From NCBI GenBank assembly GCA_002386945.1, contig DGKH01000081.1, positions 1-8,649 of the forward strand: a DNA stretch of 8,649 bases, written 5' to 3'. Numbering within the stretch: the first letter of the stretch is position 1; every line of letters begins with the position of its first letter. Shown one piece after another: positions 1-6,766 of this stretch. Made by a program: the position numbers and the translations under genes. The stretch comes from Proteobacteria bacterium UBA4575. GTDB lineage: Bacteria > Pseudomonadota > Gammaproteobacteria > UBA4575. The notes under the pieces are model-generated. The model was not told the origin of the DNA. It worked only from the letters and a program-made list of their open reading frames with translations, and did no database searches.

Positions 1-227
1 AGCATCTACTGGAGATAGCTAGCGACTGTGGTCAAAAGTGTCAGGTAGCCAATCTGCAGTTAGCTGATTTACTGCAAGCAGAGGCTATGTTCCTCTGTAA
101 TAGTGTTATTGGTATTTGGCCTGTGCGTAGTTTCCAGCAGCAGCAATATGACAGTGTCATAAAAGCGCAGCCATTTATGCAGCATCTACATGAGAAGCTT
201 TCTGTCCTTTATCCTGTAGGCTCATGA
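1..227 (+). CDS. pabC: Aminodeoxychorismate lyase, C-terminal fragment (5' end outside window)
   Basis: This is the 3' end of a gene entering from the left edge; the first full codon is at base 3, leaving 74 residues and a TGA stop. PabC is a PLP enzyme of fold type IV that splits 4-amino-4-deoxychorismate into p-aminobenzoate and pyruvate for folate synthesis in the cytoplasm. The visible part holds the family's C-terminal signature: an acidic residue and Phe-Leu-x-Asn-Ser followed by Ile-Gly-Ile-Trp-Pro-Val-Arg, the segment that helps form the PLP and substrate pocket in this family. The catalytic lysine lies upstream and cannot be checked. The stop overlaps the next start as ATGA, so translation is probably coupled to mltG. 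The pabC-mltG order is common in gammaproteobacteria and supports the call. Confidence 0.88.
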   Translation, partial: HLLEIASDCGQKCQVANLQLADLLQAEAMFLCNSVIGIWPVRSFQQQQYDSVIKAQPFMQHLHEKLSVLYPVGS

Positions 228-1231
228 AGCAAAAGTTTTTCTCGGCCTTCATTTTTTCTCTGTTTGCGCTACTGCTAAGCGTTATTGCTTTGTATGGTAG
301 TTATCGCTATCTGGTTTTTACAGCTCTAGATGAAGAGGCATTGGGTCTTAAGTTTAGTATCGCAAAAGGTGACAACCTAAAACAGATCACGCATCAGCTG
401 TCAGAAAAAAAACTGATTAGAAGTGCACTTGGGTTTGAGATTTATGCGCGCCTGCGTGGTCTTGAGAATCAACTGCAATCTGGTGAATACAGTCTAACGG
501 CTGCGATGAGCAGTGATCAGATCTTGATGCGCTTAGTCAGTGGTGAAGTGATTCGTTATAAAATTACTGTGGCAGAAGGTAAGCGCTTTGCTGATTTCTG
601 GCAGCAGCTTCGGCAACACCCGAAGATTATTTCTGCCTTAGCAAATCCAGCAGCATTAGCGCAGGAGCTTGGTTTGAGTGAGGTGAGTCAATTAGAGGGC
701 CAGTTTCTACCAGAAACCTTCAGTTTTATCGCCGGTACTCAAGATCGTCAAATCTTCACTCAGAGTTACCAACTGATGCAGCGCTATGTTAATCAACAAT
801 GGCAGCAATTTGGCCAGCAATCGTTGCTGGACTCGCCGCAAGAGGTGCTGATCCTGGCTTCTATAATCGAGAAGGAGACTGGTTTGCGTGCAGAGCAGCC
901 GCGAATCGCAGGTGTGTTTTTAAACCGCTTACAACGTGGTATGCGGCTACAGACAGACCCTACAGTTATCTATGGCCTAGGTGATGAATACCAAGGTGAT
1001 ATTAAATATGAACATCTGCGTCGTGATACGCCATATAACACCTACACTCGATTTGGCCTGCCACCGACACCGATTGCGTTGCCAGGGCGTCATGCGATTG
1101 ATGCAGTCTTGCAACCACAGCAGCATCAAGAGCTATACTTCGTTTCTAGAGGGGATGGCAGTCATGTCTTCTCAAAAAGCTATGAACAGCATCAACAGGC
1201 TGTTAACGAATATCAACTAAAGAGAAAGTAA
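224..1231 (+). CDS. mltG: Endolytic murein transglycosylase MltG (YceG family)
   Basis: A 335-residue inner-membrane lytic transglycosylase that cuts nascent glycan strands and is thought to set their length. Residues 5-33 form a short basic N-terminus and one transmembrane anchor; the rest should face the periplasm. Residues about 43-110 match the LysM-like subdomain (Ala-Lys-Gly-Asp start, then Gly-Glu-Tyr at 87-89). The catalytic YceG domain follows, with the signature LASIIEKETG at 211-220 holding the catalytic glutamate of the family (Glu216/Glu218 pair). The conserved VFLNRL (231-236), LQTDPTVIYG (242-251) and a Pro-x-Asn-Thr-Tyr loop come after it. Length is close to the E. coli protein (340). 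The start overlaps the pabC stop by four bases, with a short-spaced TAGG upstream; the stop overlaps the tmk start by one base. Nothing in the sequence suggests damage. Confidence 0.96.
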   Translation: MKQKFFSAFIFSLFALLLSVIALYGSYRYLVFTALDEEALGLKFSIAKGDNLKQITHQLSEKKLIRSALGFEIYARLRGLENQLQSGEYSLTAAMSSDQILMRLVSGEVIRYKITVAEGKRFADFWQQLRQHPKIISALANPAALAQELGLSEVSQLEGQFLPETFSFIAGTQDRQIFTQSYQLMQRYVNQQWQQFGQQSLLDSPQEVLILASIIEKETGLRAEQPRIAGVFLNRLQRGMRLQTDPTVIYGLGDEYQGDIKYEHLRRDTPYNTYTRFGLPPTPIALPGRHAIDAVLQPQQHQELYFVSRGDGSHVFSKSYEQHQQAVNEYQLKRK

Positions 1232-1860
1232 TGTCGGCTTGTTTCATCACATTTGAAGGTATCGAAGGCGCGGGTAAAACAACCCATATGCAGTTCGCCT
1301 GTACCTATCTGGAAAAACAGGGTGTGTCAGTGGTGCAGACCCGAGAGCCGGGCGGTACCGCACTGGGCGAGCGTATTCGAGCCTTGCTATTGGACGATGA
1401 GCTCCCTGCTATGGCCGCCAAAACTGAATTAATGTTGATGTTTGCAGCACGCGTGGAGCACATAGATAAAGTGATTCAACCTGCACTAACACAGGGGCAG
1501 TGGGTCTTGAGTGATCGGTTTTATGATGCCAGCTATGCCTATCAAGGTTATGGCCGTGGTATGGATCTAGCGCTTATCGATCAATTGAAGTCGTTCTCTG
1601 TAGGTGAGCTTAAGCCAGATTTAAGTCTGCTTTTCGATCTTGATCTTGAGACTAGTGCAGCGCGTGTCACGGGACGTGGTAAGGCCGATCGTTTTGAACA
1701 AGAGCAGGCTGATTTCTTTTCTAAGGTGCGTGCTGGTTACTTGGCTTTAGCAAAACAAGAACCTGCGCGTATACAGATCCTCGATGCATGCCAAACAATA
1801 GATAAAGTGCAGCAGGGCATAGAGGTGCATCTCGCTGCCTTATTGGAAGCGCAAAGCTGA
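1231..1860 (+). CDS. tmk: Thymidylate kinase
   Basis: dTMP kinase of 209 residues, phosphorylating dTMP to dTDP with ATP in the cytoplasm for DNA synthesis. The P-loop is GIEGAGKTT at 10-18. The dTMP-binding segment REPGGT lies at 38-43, the DRF/Y-x-x-S motif at 95-101 (DRFYDAS) and the YQGYGRG segment at 104-110. The LID region around 145-156 contains Arg145, Arg149 and Arg154. A glycine-rich P-loop combined with arginines in the LID is the pattern of the E. coli (type II) enzyme, as opposed to the type I yeast/human form. The start overlaps the mltG stop (TAATG) and the stop overlaps the holB start (TGATG), so both junctions are likely translationally coupled. Length is normal for the family. 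Confidence 0.97.
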   Translation: MSACFITFEGIEGAGKTTHMQFACTYLEKQGVSVVQTREPGGTALGERIRALLLDDELPAMAAKTELMLMFAARVEHIDKVIQPALTQGQWVLSDRFYDASYAYQGYGRGMDLALIDQLKSFSVGELKPDLSLLFDLDLETSAARVTGRGKADRFEQEQADFFSKVRAGYLALAKQEPARIQILDACQTIDKVQQGIEVHLAALLEAQS

Positions 1861-2849
1861 TGCAAACCTCGTTATATCCATGGCAAGAGGCACAATGGCA
1901 GCAATTGCTGCAGCGTATGCAGGCCGATACGCTGGCACATGCCATTTTACTCACCGGTGTGCGTGGTATTGGAAAACTACATTTTGCGCAGGCCTTGGTC
2001 GCGTCTAATTTTTGTTTGCAACTCGATCCAGCAGGCTTCGCCTGTAAGCAATGTAAAAACTGTTATCTATTTGCAGCCGACACCTATCCTGATTTTATCT
2101 TCTTACAGCCGAGTGAAGAAAGTAATACGATTGCCGTTGATGAGATCCGTGGGTTAATTGGGAAGCTGGCGCTGACGCGACACTTTGATCGTAAAAAGAT
2201 TGCATTGATTCAACATGCCGATCGGATGAATGCAAATGCCGCTAATGCCTTATTGAAAACCTTGGAAGAGCCACCGGCCGAGACGATTCTCATCTTGCTG
2301 ACAGATAAACCACAGGCATTACCAGCCACTATCCGTAGTCGATGTCAGCAGACTAGTCTGAATCTACCTGATGAGACCGAGGCGTTAGCTTGGCTACAGA
2401 GTCAAAATGGCACTACGCGTTGGGAATCGTTGCTTAAGCTAGCACAGGGTGCGCCGCTGGCGGCCTTGGATTTACTGCAAAGTGACTTGGTCGAGCAGAG
2501 ACATTTAGTCGTAGCTAGTAGCCTGAAGTTGTTTGAAGGGCAGGCTACTGTTGCCTTGCTTTCGTCTGAATTGGAGTCTATTCCAGTACCGCAGATATTG
2601 GCTTGGTTGCAATGTGTGGTGGCCGACCTGATGCGAATCAAGGCAATGGATAATCCACCCAGCTTAGAAAACCCTGATTTTTATCGTCACCTATTGGCGC
2701 TTGCCCCACGAATGACAGTCTCATCACTACAGCAGTTATGGGAGTTTCTATTGCAGCGAAGTCGTATCTTTGATGCGAGTTTAAATCGTCGCTTATTCAT
2801 CGAAGATGTATTAATACAATGTCGCACATGCAATAAGTCGGCTCGTTGA
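1860..2849 (+). CDS. holB: DNA polymerase III subunit delta'
   Basis: A 329-residue AAA+ clamp-loader subunit that, with delta and the DnaX subunits, opens and loads the beta sliding clamp. It starts with the typical YPWQ-x-x-x-W region. The P-loop position reads GVRGIGK (33-39), which fits the family. Four cysteines, Cys52, Cys62, Cys65 and Cys68, form the zinc module found in delta'. NALLKTLEEPP (129-139) is highly conserved, and the sensor/arginine-finger SRC motif sits at 160-162, as required for delta' to stimulate ATPase in its DnaX neighbour. The C-terminal part is the less conserved collar domain. This is the last gene of the overlapping block; a 101-base gap follows. Many pseudomonads carry pilZ and tatD genes next; here they are absent. 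Confidence 0.95.
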   Translation: MQTSLYPWQEAQWQQLLQRMQADTLAHAILLTGVRGIGKLHFAQALVASNFCLQLDPAGFACKQCKNCYLFAADTYPDFIFLQPSEESNTIAVDEIRGLIGKLALTRHFDRKKIALIQHADRMNANAANALLKTLEEPPAETILILLTDKPQALPATIRSRCQQTSLNLPDETEALAWLQSQNGTTRWESLLKLAQGAPLAALDLLQSDLVEQRHLVVASSLKLFEGQATVALLSSELESIPVPQILAWLQCVVADLMRIKAMDNPPSLENPDFYRHLLALAPRMTVSSLQQLWEFLLQRSRIFDASLNRRLFIEDVLIQCRTCNKSAR

Positions 2850-2898
2850 TTGAATGCATAAGAACTATATGTGCCCAAGTTGGTCTATGTGATGATTT

Positions 2899-2929
2899 GC
2901 ATGAGACAGCACTCGCAGTCTCAGAATGC
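2899..2929. repeat. Bulged inverted repeat between holB and msrQ
   Basis: GAGAC at 2903-2907 pairs with GTCTC at 2918-2922 across a ten-base loop, and GCAT at 2899-2902 can pair with ATGC at 2926-2929 beyond a three-base bulge. No T-run follows on either side, so this is not a standard intrinsic terminator. It could be an operator, a leader hairpin for msrQ or a 3' end structure for the holB transcript. The rest of the 101-base gap shows no open frame and no convincing promoter. Confidence 0.35.
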
Positions 2930-2950
2930 GTTACCCATAATTAGGATGTC

Positions 2951-3568
2951 ATGCGTTTATCTCAAGTTAACAGCTATTTGCAGGGTTATGTTGAAACCCG
3001 CTTAGCGAAAATAGCCGTTATAGGTCTACTGGCCGTACCGATGCTGCATCTATGTTGGCAATTCCTACAAGATGAGTTGGGTGCTAATCCGATTGAGGAG
3101 ATCACACACCAGTCTGGTAACTGGGCACTGATCTTATTACTTGCAACCTTAAGCGTAAGCCCTTTACGTCGTTTATTTGGACTACATCTGCTGCAAAGCT
3201 ATCGGCGTGTCTTGGGCCTGTCTACATTTGCCTATGGCTGTTTTCACCTCAGTATTTATTTGTTTCTAGATCAATTCTTTGACTGGTCTGCGATTGCTGA
3301 AGATATATTAGAGCGGCCTTACATCACTCTAGGTATGACGGCGCTTATGTTAATGCTCCCACTGGCCTTGACTTCCACTAATGCAATGCAGCGTCGGTTG
3401 CAGCATCGTTGGAATCAGTTGCATCACCTGACCTATGTGATTGCGATACTCGCTGTGATCCACTTCTGGTGGCTAGTGAAGGCCGACATTCGGGAGCCGC
3501 TATTATTTGCCACGATACTACTAGGCCTATTAGGCTACCGCTATTTTGTCAGGTTACGGGCAAAATAG
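2951..3568 (+). CDS. msrQ: Haem-binding membrane subunit of protein-methionine-sulfoxide reductase (MsrQ/YedZ)
   Basis: A 205-residue inner-membrane cytochrome b-type protein. In the known MsrPQ system, MsrQ passes electrons from the quinone pool (or flavin reductase) to the periplasmic molybdoenzyme MsrP, which repairs oxidised methionines in envelope proteins. The family pattern is clear: a Gly-Ala-Asn-Pro-x-Glu stretch at 44-48, LSVSPLRRL (67-75), RR-x-LGL (85-90), RPYITLGM (122-129), PLALTS (137-142) and a W-x-x-LH segment near 154-159. About five or six hydrophobic helices are visible. Histidines 99, 158/159 and 171 have nearly the spacing of the haem ligands of the E. coli protein. The start has AGGA about five bases upstream. 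No msrP precedes it, although the two are normally adjacent with msrP first; upstream lies holB, downstream bioA. The partner must be elsewhere or absent. Confidence 0.93.
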   Translation: MRLSQVNSYLQGYVETRLAKIAVIGLLAVPMLHLCWQFLQDELGANPIEEITHQSGNWALILLLATLSVSPLRRLFGLHLLQSYRRVLGLSTFAYGCFHLSIYLFLDQFFDWSAIAEDILERPYITLGMTALMLMLPLALTSTNAMQRRLQHRWNQLHHLTYVIAILAVIHFWWLVKADIREPLLFATILLGLLGYRYFVRLRAK

Positions 3569-3657
3569 CGTAGAATGTAACGCATAACACTTCATGGTTT
3601 AGCCTTACTATGACTCTGATTGTGTGACCCTATTTATTGTCTTAGAGCGAATTTATT

Positions 3658-5040
3658 ATGTCTGCGAGTAATACCCCGGATACTTCGGAAGCGATTCATC
3701 AAGATTTAGCAAAACGTGACCTGGCCCATGTCTGGCACCCCTGCACGCAGATGAAAGATCATGAAGACTTTCCAATTATCCCGATTAAAAGTGGTCAAGG
3801 TGTATGGTTGCATGACTTTGAAGGGAACCGATATCTAGACGGTATTAGTTCTTGGTGGGTCAATCTTTTTGGTCATGCCAATCCTGCTATTAGTGAGGCG
3901 ATCAAGCAGCAAGCCGATACCTTAGAGCATGTCTTACTGGCTGGTTTCTCGCATGAACCAGTCATTCGATTATCAGAACGATTGGCTCAGTTAACACCAG
4001 CAGGGCTAGAGAAATGTTTTTATGCCGATAACGGTTCTTCTGCGGTAGAGGTTGCGCTGAAGATGAGTTTTCATTATTTCCATAATATCGGTGAAAAGAA
4101 AAAGACAAAATTTGTAGCCTTAAAAAATTCCTATCATGGTGAAACTTTAGGTGCGCTCTCGGTTGGTGACGTTGAGCTGTATAAAGAGATATATCAACCC
4201 CTACTATTGGATGTGATTACAGTGGAAGGGGCCGATAGCTATGATCAATTAGCAGATGAGTCTTCGGCTGATTTTGCCGCGCGGAAGTTTGTCGCGATGG
4301 AACAGTTGTTATCACAGCAACACGATGAGATCTGTGCAGTCATCGTTGAACCACTTGTGCAATGTGCCGGTAATATGCGCATGTACTCAGCAGAATATCT
4401 AACACTGCTGCGCGAGGCCTGTGATCGCTATGGTGTACATTTAATAGCGGATGAGGTTGCCGTTGGCTTTGGTCGTACAGGCAGCTTGTTTGCTTGTGAG
4501 CAGGCTGAAATTAGTCCCGATTTCATGTGCCTTTCTAAAGGTTTAACTGGAGGCTATTTGCCGTTGTCAGTAGTTGTGACCACTGAAAAGATTTACCAAG
4601 CCTTCTATGGTGACTATGCGGGCATGAAGGCCTTTTTACATTCTCATTCATATACTGGGAATGCCTTAGCCTGTGCGGCCGCCTTGGCAACATTAGATCA
4701 GTTTGAGCAGCGTAATACGATACAAGCGAATCAAAAGTTAATCGCTAAAATTAAAGCCTGTGGCGAACGTTTTCGAGATCATCCTAATGTCGGCCATATT
4801 CGTCAGACAGGGATGATTTTTGCGATTGAATTAGTTGCAGATAAAACAACGCGTGAACCATTTCCTTGGCAGCAACGTCGTGGCCTGCGTGCCCATCGTT
4901 ATGCCTTAGAGCAGGAGTTGTTACTGCGTCCATTAGGCAATGTCATATACTTTATGCCACCTTATGTGATTACTGAGGCTGAGATAGAATGGGTGTTTGA
5001 TATTATGGCTAAGGCGGTCGAGGTTGCAGTACATGATTGA
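3658..5040 (+). CDS. bioA: Adenosylmethionine--8-amino-7-oxononanoate aminotransferase (DAPA synthase)
   Basis: A 460-residue PLP enzyme of fold type I, class III aminotransferases, converting 8-amino-7-oxononanoate to 7,8-diaminononanoate with S-adenosylmethionine as amino donor, in biotin synthesis. Visible features are WHPCTQM (26-32); the substrate-site SSWW at 64-67; the PLP-phosphate loop DNGSSAVE (124-131); SYHGET (158-163), with Tyr159 and His160 next to the cofactor ring; DEVAVGFGRTG (265-275), where Asp265 contacts the pyridine nitrogen; and LSKGLTGGYLP (292-302), where Lys294 is the Schiff-base lysine. SSWW and the HSHSYTGN segment separate it from ornithine or GABA aminotransferases. 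The sequence resembles the Pseudomonas/Legionella type. No strong ribosome binding site precedes the start (weak AGAG about 11 bases upstream). No other bio gene is nearby, so biotin genes are scattered in this genome. Confidence 0.95.
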   Translation: MSASNTPDTSEAIHQDLAKRDLAHVWHPCTQMKDHEDFPIIPIKSGQGVWLHDFEGNRYLDGISSWWVNLFGHANPAISEAIKQQADTLEHVLLAGFSHEPVIRLSERLAQLTPAGLEKCFYADNGSSAVEVALKMSFHYFHNIGEKKKTKFVALKNSYHGETLGALSVGDVELYKEIYQPLLLDVITVEGADSYDQLADESSADFAARKFVAMEQLLSQQHDEICAVIVEPLVQCAGNMRMYSAEYLTLLREACDRYGVHLIADEVAVGFGRTGSLFACEQAEISPDFMCLSKGLTGGYLPLSVVVTTEKIYQAFYGDYAGMKAFLHSHSYTGNALACAAALATLDQFEQRNTIQANQKLIAKIKACGERFRDHPNVGHIRQTGMIFAIELVADKTTREPFPWQQRRGLRAHRYALEQELLLRPLGNVIYFMPPYVITEAEIEWVFDIMAKAVEVAVHD

Positions 5041-5064
5041 GAGTACTTTGTTGCCATTAAGAGT

Positions 5065-5069
5065 GGGGA
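5065..5069 (+). promoter_or_regulatory. Ribosome binding site for the L,D-transpeptidase
   Basis: GGGGA ends six bases before the ATG at 5076. It is the clearest plus-strand Shine-Dalgarno match among the genes right of holB and supports that start, which also gives a proper signal peptide. Confidence 0.55.
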
Positions 5070-5075
5070 TCTAAG

Positions 5076-6023
5076 ATGAGATGGATCATAACTTGTTTGC
5101 TATTTACAGCTGCTGCTGAACTGTCTGCAGACACCTATAATTTTCGTGTGGGTGATGAAGTCGTAGGTAATGTTGGTGTCTATGTGCTGAAAGAAAACGA
5201 TAATTTCTTGGCTTTAGCGCAGGAGCTGCGAGTTGGTTTTAACGAGTTAGTGGAAGCCAACCGAAGTGTCGACCCATGGATACCAGAGGCTGGAGAACGC
5301 ATTATCATTCCAACACGCTATGTGTTGCCAAATGTAAAACAAAATGGCGTGGTGGTTAATCTGGCTGAGCTTAGATTATATTACTTCCATCCAGCTGAGC
5401 CTGGTAGTGACATGCGCGCTGTCAGTACCTATCCAATTAGCGTGGGTAAAAGTGATCAATGGGGGACACCACTAGCAGAAACCAAGATTATTGGTAAAAG
5501 GGCGAAGCCTAATTGGTATCCACCAAAGTCTATACGGGCTGAGCACGAGGCTAAGAATGATCCATTGCCAGCGGTGGTGCCAGCGGGACCTGATAACCCT
5601 TTAGGGGATTATGCCTTACGTCTACAGTTGGCTGGCTACTTGATTCACGGCACCAATGTACCTGAAGGTATTGGCATGCGTGTAACCCATGGTTGTATTC
5701 GCATGCACCCTAAGGGCATAGAGCAGCTCTTTTCTGAAGTGAAGGTGAATACGCCAGTGCAGATCATCAATCAACCTTATAAGGTTGGTTGGTTGAAGAA
5801 TAAGCTGTATATAGAAAGCCATGCTGAAATTGAAGAATATCAAAAAGCAGCGTCGAAAAATCTAACTCAATTCGTAAAGGCTGTTGTTAAGCAAACTTCT
5901 GATCAACAGGCTTATCAAGTAGATATGGACTGGGAAGAGGGGTATGCACAGGCGCGGAATAAGCGTGGCATTCCATTTTCTATTGCTACGCGTCAGCTGA
6001 CGGCTGCGGTAGAGACTGAATAG
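5076..6023 (+). CDS. Periplasmic L,D-transpeptidase (LysM plus YkuD; ErfK/YbiS/YcfS/YnhG-like)
   Basis: A secreted 315-residue enzyme. Residues 1-18 form a Sec signal peptide with probable cleavage after LSA, before Asp19. A LysM-like peptidoglycan-binding segment covers about 37-80 (Asn-Asp-Asn-Phe, then IIIPTRY at its end). The YkuD catalytic domain runs about 89-225, with His191, and the catalytic motif HGCIR at 205-209 (Cys207 nucleophile, Arg209). A roughly 90-residue C-terminal tail follows, starting with the VGWLKNKLY segment typical of ErfK-like enzymes, and total length matches them. These enzymes make 3-3 crosslinks or attach Braun-type lipoprotein to meso-diaminopimelate. The gene converges on an OprI-like lipoprotein ending in Lys, which favours the attachment role; this is inference. 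It lies 35 bases after bioA and may be co-transcribed with it. The specific paralogue cannot be named. Confidence 0.93.
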   Translation: MRWIITCLLFTAAAELSADTYNFRVGDEVVGNVGVYVLKENDNFLALAQELRVGFNELVEANRSVDPWIPEAGERIIIPTRYVLPNVKQNGVVVNLAELRLYYFHPAEPGSDMRAVSTYPISVGKSDQWGTPLAETKIIGKRAKPNWYPPKSIRAEHEAKNDPLPAVVPAGPDNPLGDYALRLQLAGYLIHGTNVPEGIGMRVTHGCIRMHPKGIEQLFSEVKVNTPVQIINQPYKVGWLKNKLYIESHAEIEEYQKAASKNLTQFVKAVVKQTSDQQAYQVDMDWEEGYAQARNKRGIPFSIATRQLTAAVETE

Positions 6024-6051
6024 CTTATTAATTACGCAAATAATAGACGAA

Positions 6052-6081
6052 AAAAAAGGCCTCTAAAAAGAGGCCTTTTTT
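6052..6081. terminator. Bidirectional intrinsic terminator shared by the transpeptidase and lipoprotein genes
   Basis: A perfect 13-base-pair hairpin: bases 6052-6064 pair with 6069-6081 around an AAAA loop. The core is GGCCTCT/AGAGGCC, flanked by six A on the left and six T on the right. It therefore gives a U-tract in both directions; the A run extends to 6050, so the minus-strand transcript has a U-tract of eight. It starts 28 bases past the transpeptidase stop and 21 bases past the lipoprotein stop. Confidence 0.95.
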
Positions 6082-6102
6082 ATACTCAATAAAAGCTAAA
6101 AA

Positions 6103-6417
6103 TTACTTAGATTTCATTGTGTCGTGGAACATAACGTTAGAACGACGAGTATTTGCATCAGCAGTATCTTGTGCCATAGTCGCTAATTCTACTGCTAAGT
6201 CAGCAGTTTCTTGAGCGCCTAATGCCATTTCTTTAGCAACAGATGCGTTATAACCGGCAGTGTTAGCTGTGCGTAGTGCTTCATTCGCAATTTCACGAAC
6301 TTCATCTAGTGGATTTGCACCGGTACCAGTTGTAGAACTGACAGTACAACCAGTAGCAATAACGACAGTTCCAGCTAGCGCTACGGCTTGAAGAGATTTC
6401 AATAGCTTTGCTTGCAT
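6103..6417 (-). CDS. Lpp/OprI-like alanine-zipper outer-membrane lipoprotein
   Basis: A 104-residue lipoprotein starting at the ATG whose first base is 6417. The signal peptide is residues 1-23, with Lys4 and Lys7 followed by a hydrophobic stretch, ending in the lipobox-like ATGC with lipidated Cys24; OprI of Pseudomonas has the same ATGC. The 81-residue mature part opens with a Ser/Thr/Gly linker, then shows a long helix with regularly spaced alanines (about 38-92; AQETADLA and AQDTADAN repeat the OprI pattern), expected to form a trimeric coiled coil. It ends in Met-Lys-Ser-Lys. In Lpp and OprI the C-terminal lysine is the residue joined to peptidoglycan, so this protein could be a covalent anchor made by the neighbouring L,D-transpeptidase. 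It is longer than Lpp (58) and OprI (64). An upstream in-frame ATG adding 13 residues is rejected because it spoils the signal peptide and lacks a good ribosome site. Confidence 0.88.
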   Translation of the reverse strand: MQAKLLKSLQAVALAGTVVIATGCTVSSTTGTGANPLDEVREIANEALRTANTAGYNASVAKEMALGAQETADLAVELATMAQDTADANTRRSNVMFHDTMKSK

Positions 6418-6424
6418 TTCTTGA

Positions 6425-6428
6425 CTCC
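6425..6428 (-). promoter_or_regulatory. Ribosome binding site deciding the lipoprotein start
   Basis: On the minus strand GGAG lies seven bases before the ATG at 6417. It falls inside the longer open frame that begins at 6456, and so selects the shorter start, which gives a standard lipoprotein signal peptide. Confidence 0.75.
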
Positions 6429-6696
6429 AAGGTTTGTGTATCGTGGATGATACCACTTTATAATTTATTATTAGTTATGAAAAATCTAGCTACTAAAGAG
6501 GTCAATTAAGACCTGTTAAAAACACTGTTTAATATTATGCTTTCCTTTAGTAGATAGCCCTATTCTAAGTAAATTTCTAGAAGATACCAATAGTTTTAAG
6601 TATAAATTTATAACCTTCTTTAATCTCTATGTGATTTGTGGTGTTTGCTGATCAGTTTGAACCGCTATTTATCCGCTGAATTGTCTGAAACACGGT

Positions 6697-6725
6697 CTGT
6701 CAGAGGCCAACAGTCGGAATAAAAT
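6697..6725 (+). promoter_or_regulatory. Possible sigma70-type promoter for the helix-turn-helix gene
   Basis: CTGTCA (6697-6702) and TAAAAT (6720-6725) are separated by 17 bases and match the -35 and -10 consensus at four and five of six positions. This would place a transcript start about 35 bases before the GTG at 6767. The match is ordinary and may be chance in AT-rich sequence. Confidence 0.25.
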
Positions 6726-6766
6726 AGCGTATTATGGAGATATAAGGTAGTTGCCAGGGAGAGGTT

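Larger units (their letters stand above)
6418..6766. other. AT-rich gene-free region with several dyads, between divergent genes
   Basis: These 349 bases separate the divergent lipoprotein and helix-turn-helix genes and hold no supported gene. They contain an imperfect palindrome AGGTC-AATTAA-GACCT at 6499-6514; a compact dyad AAACA-C-TGTTT at 6520-6530; and a wider pair CTACTAAAG (6490-6498) and CTTTAGTAG (6545-6553) enclosing both. On the minus strand TTGACC (6505-6500) resembles a -35 box, but no good -10 follows at 16-18 bases; the nearest, CATAAC, comes after 20. The lipoprotein promoter is expected here because such proteins are very abundant, but I cannot place it with confidence. Bases 6560-6660 show nothing recognisable. 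Confidence 0.5.

Noticed and set aside
1721..1954. 77-residue minus-strand frame across the tmk-holB junction
   Set aside because: It lies antisense to two certain genes and shows no recognisable domain; treated as a chance open frame.
2402..2878. Two minus-strand frames antisense to the end of holB
   Set aside because: They are antisense to conserved coding sequence with no ribosome site or domain signal.
2850..2950. Remnant of msrP upstream of msrQ
   Set aside because: No frame in these 101 bases encodes anything like the MsrP C-terminus; only very short frames exist.
3576..3605. Possible BirA operator before bioA (TGTAAC ... GGTTTA)
   Set aside because: The half sites are degraded (about six of nine matches each) and the spacer is 12 bases, not the usual 14-16, so the resemblance is not enough to call a biotin operator.
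6418..6456. Longer start for the lipoprotein at 6456, adding 13 residues
   Set aside because: The extension is polar and disrupts the signal peptide, and the GGAG ribosome site lies inside it, pointing to the start at 6417.
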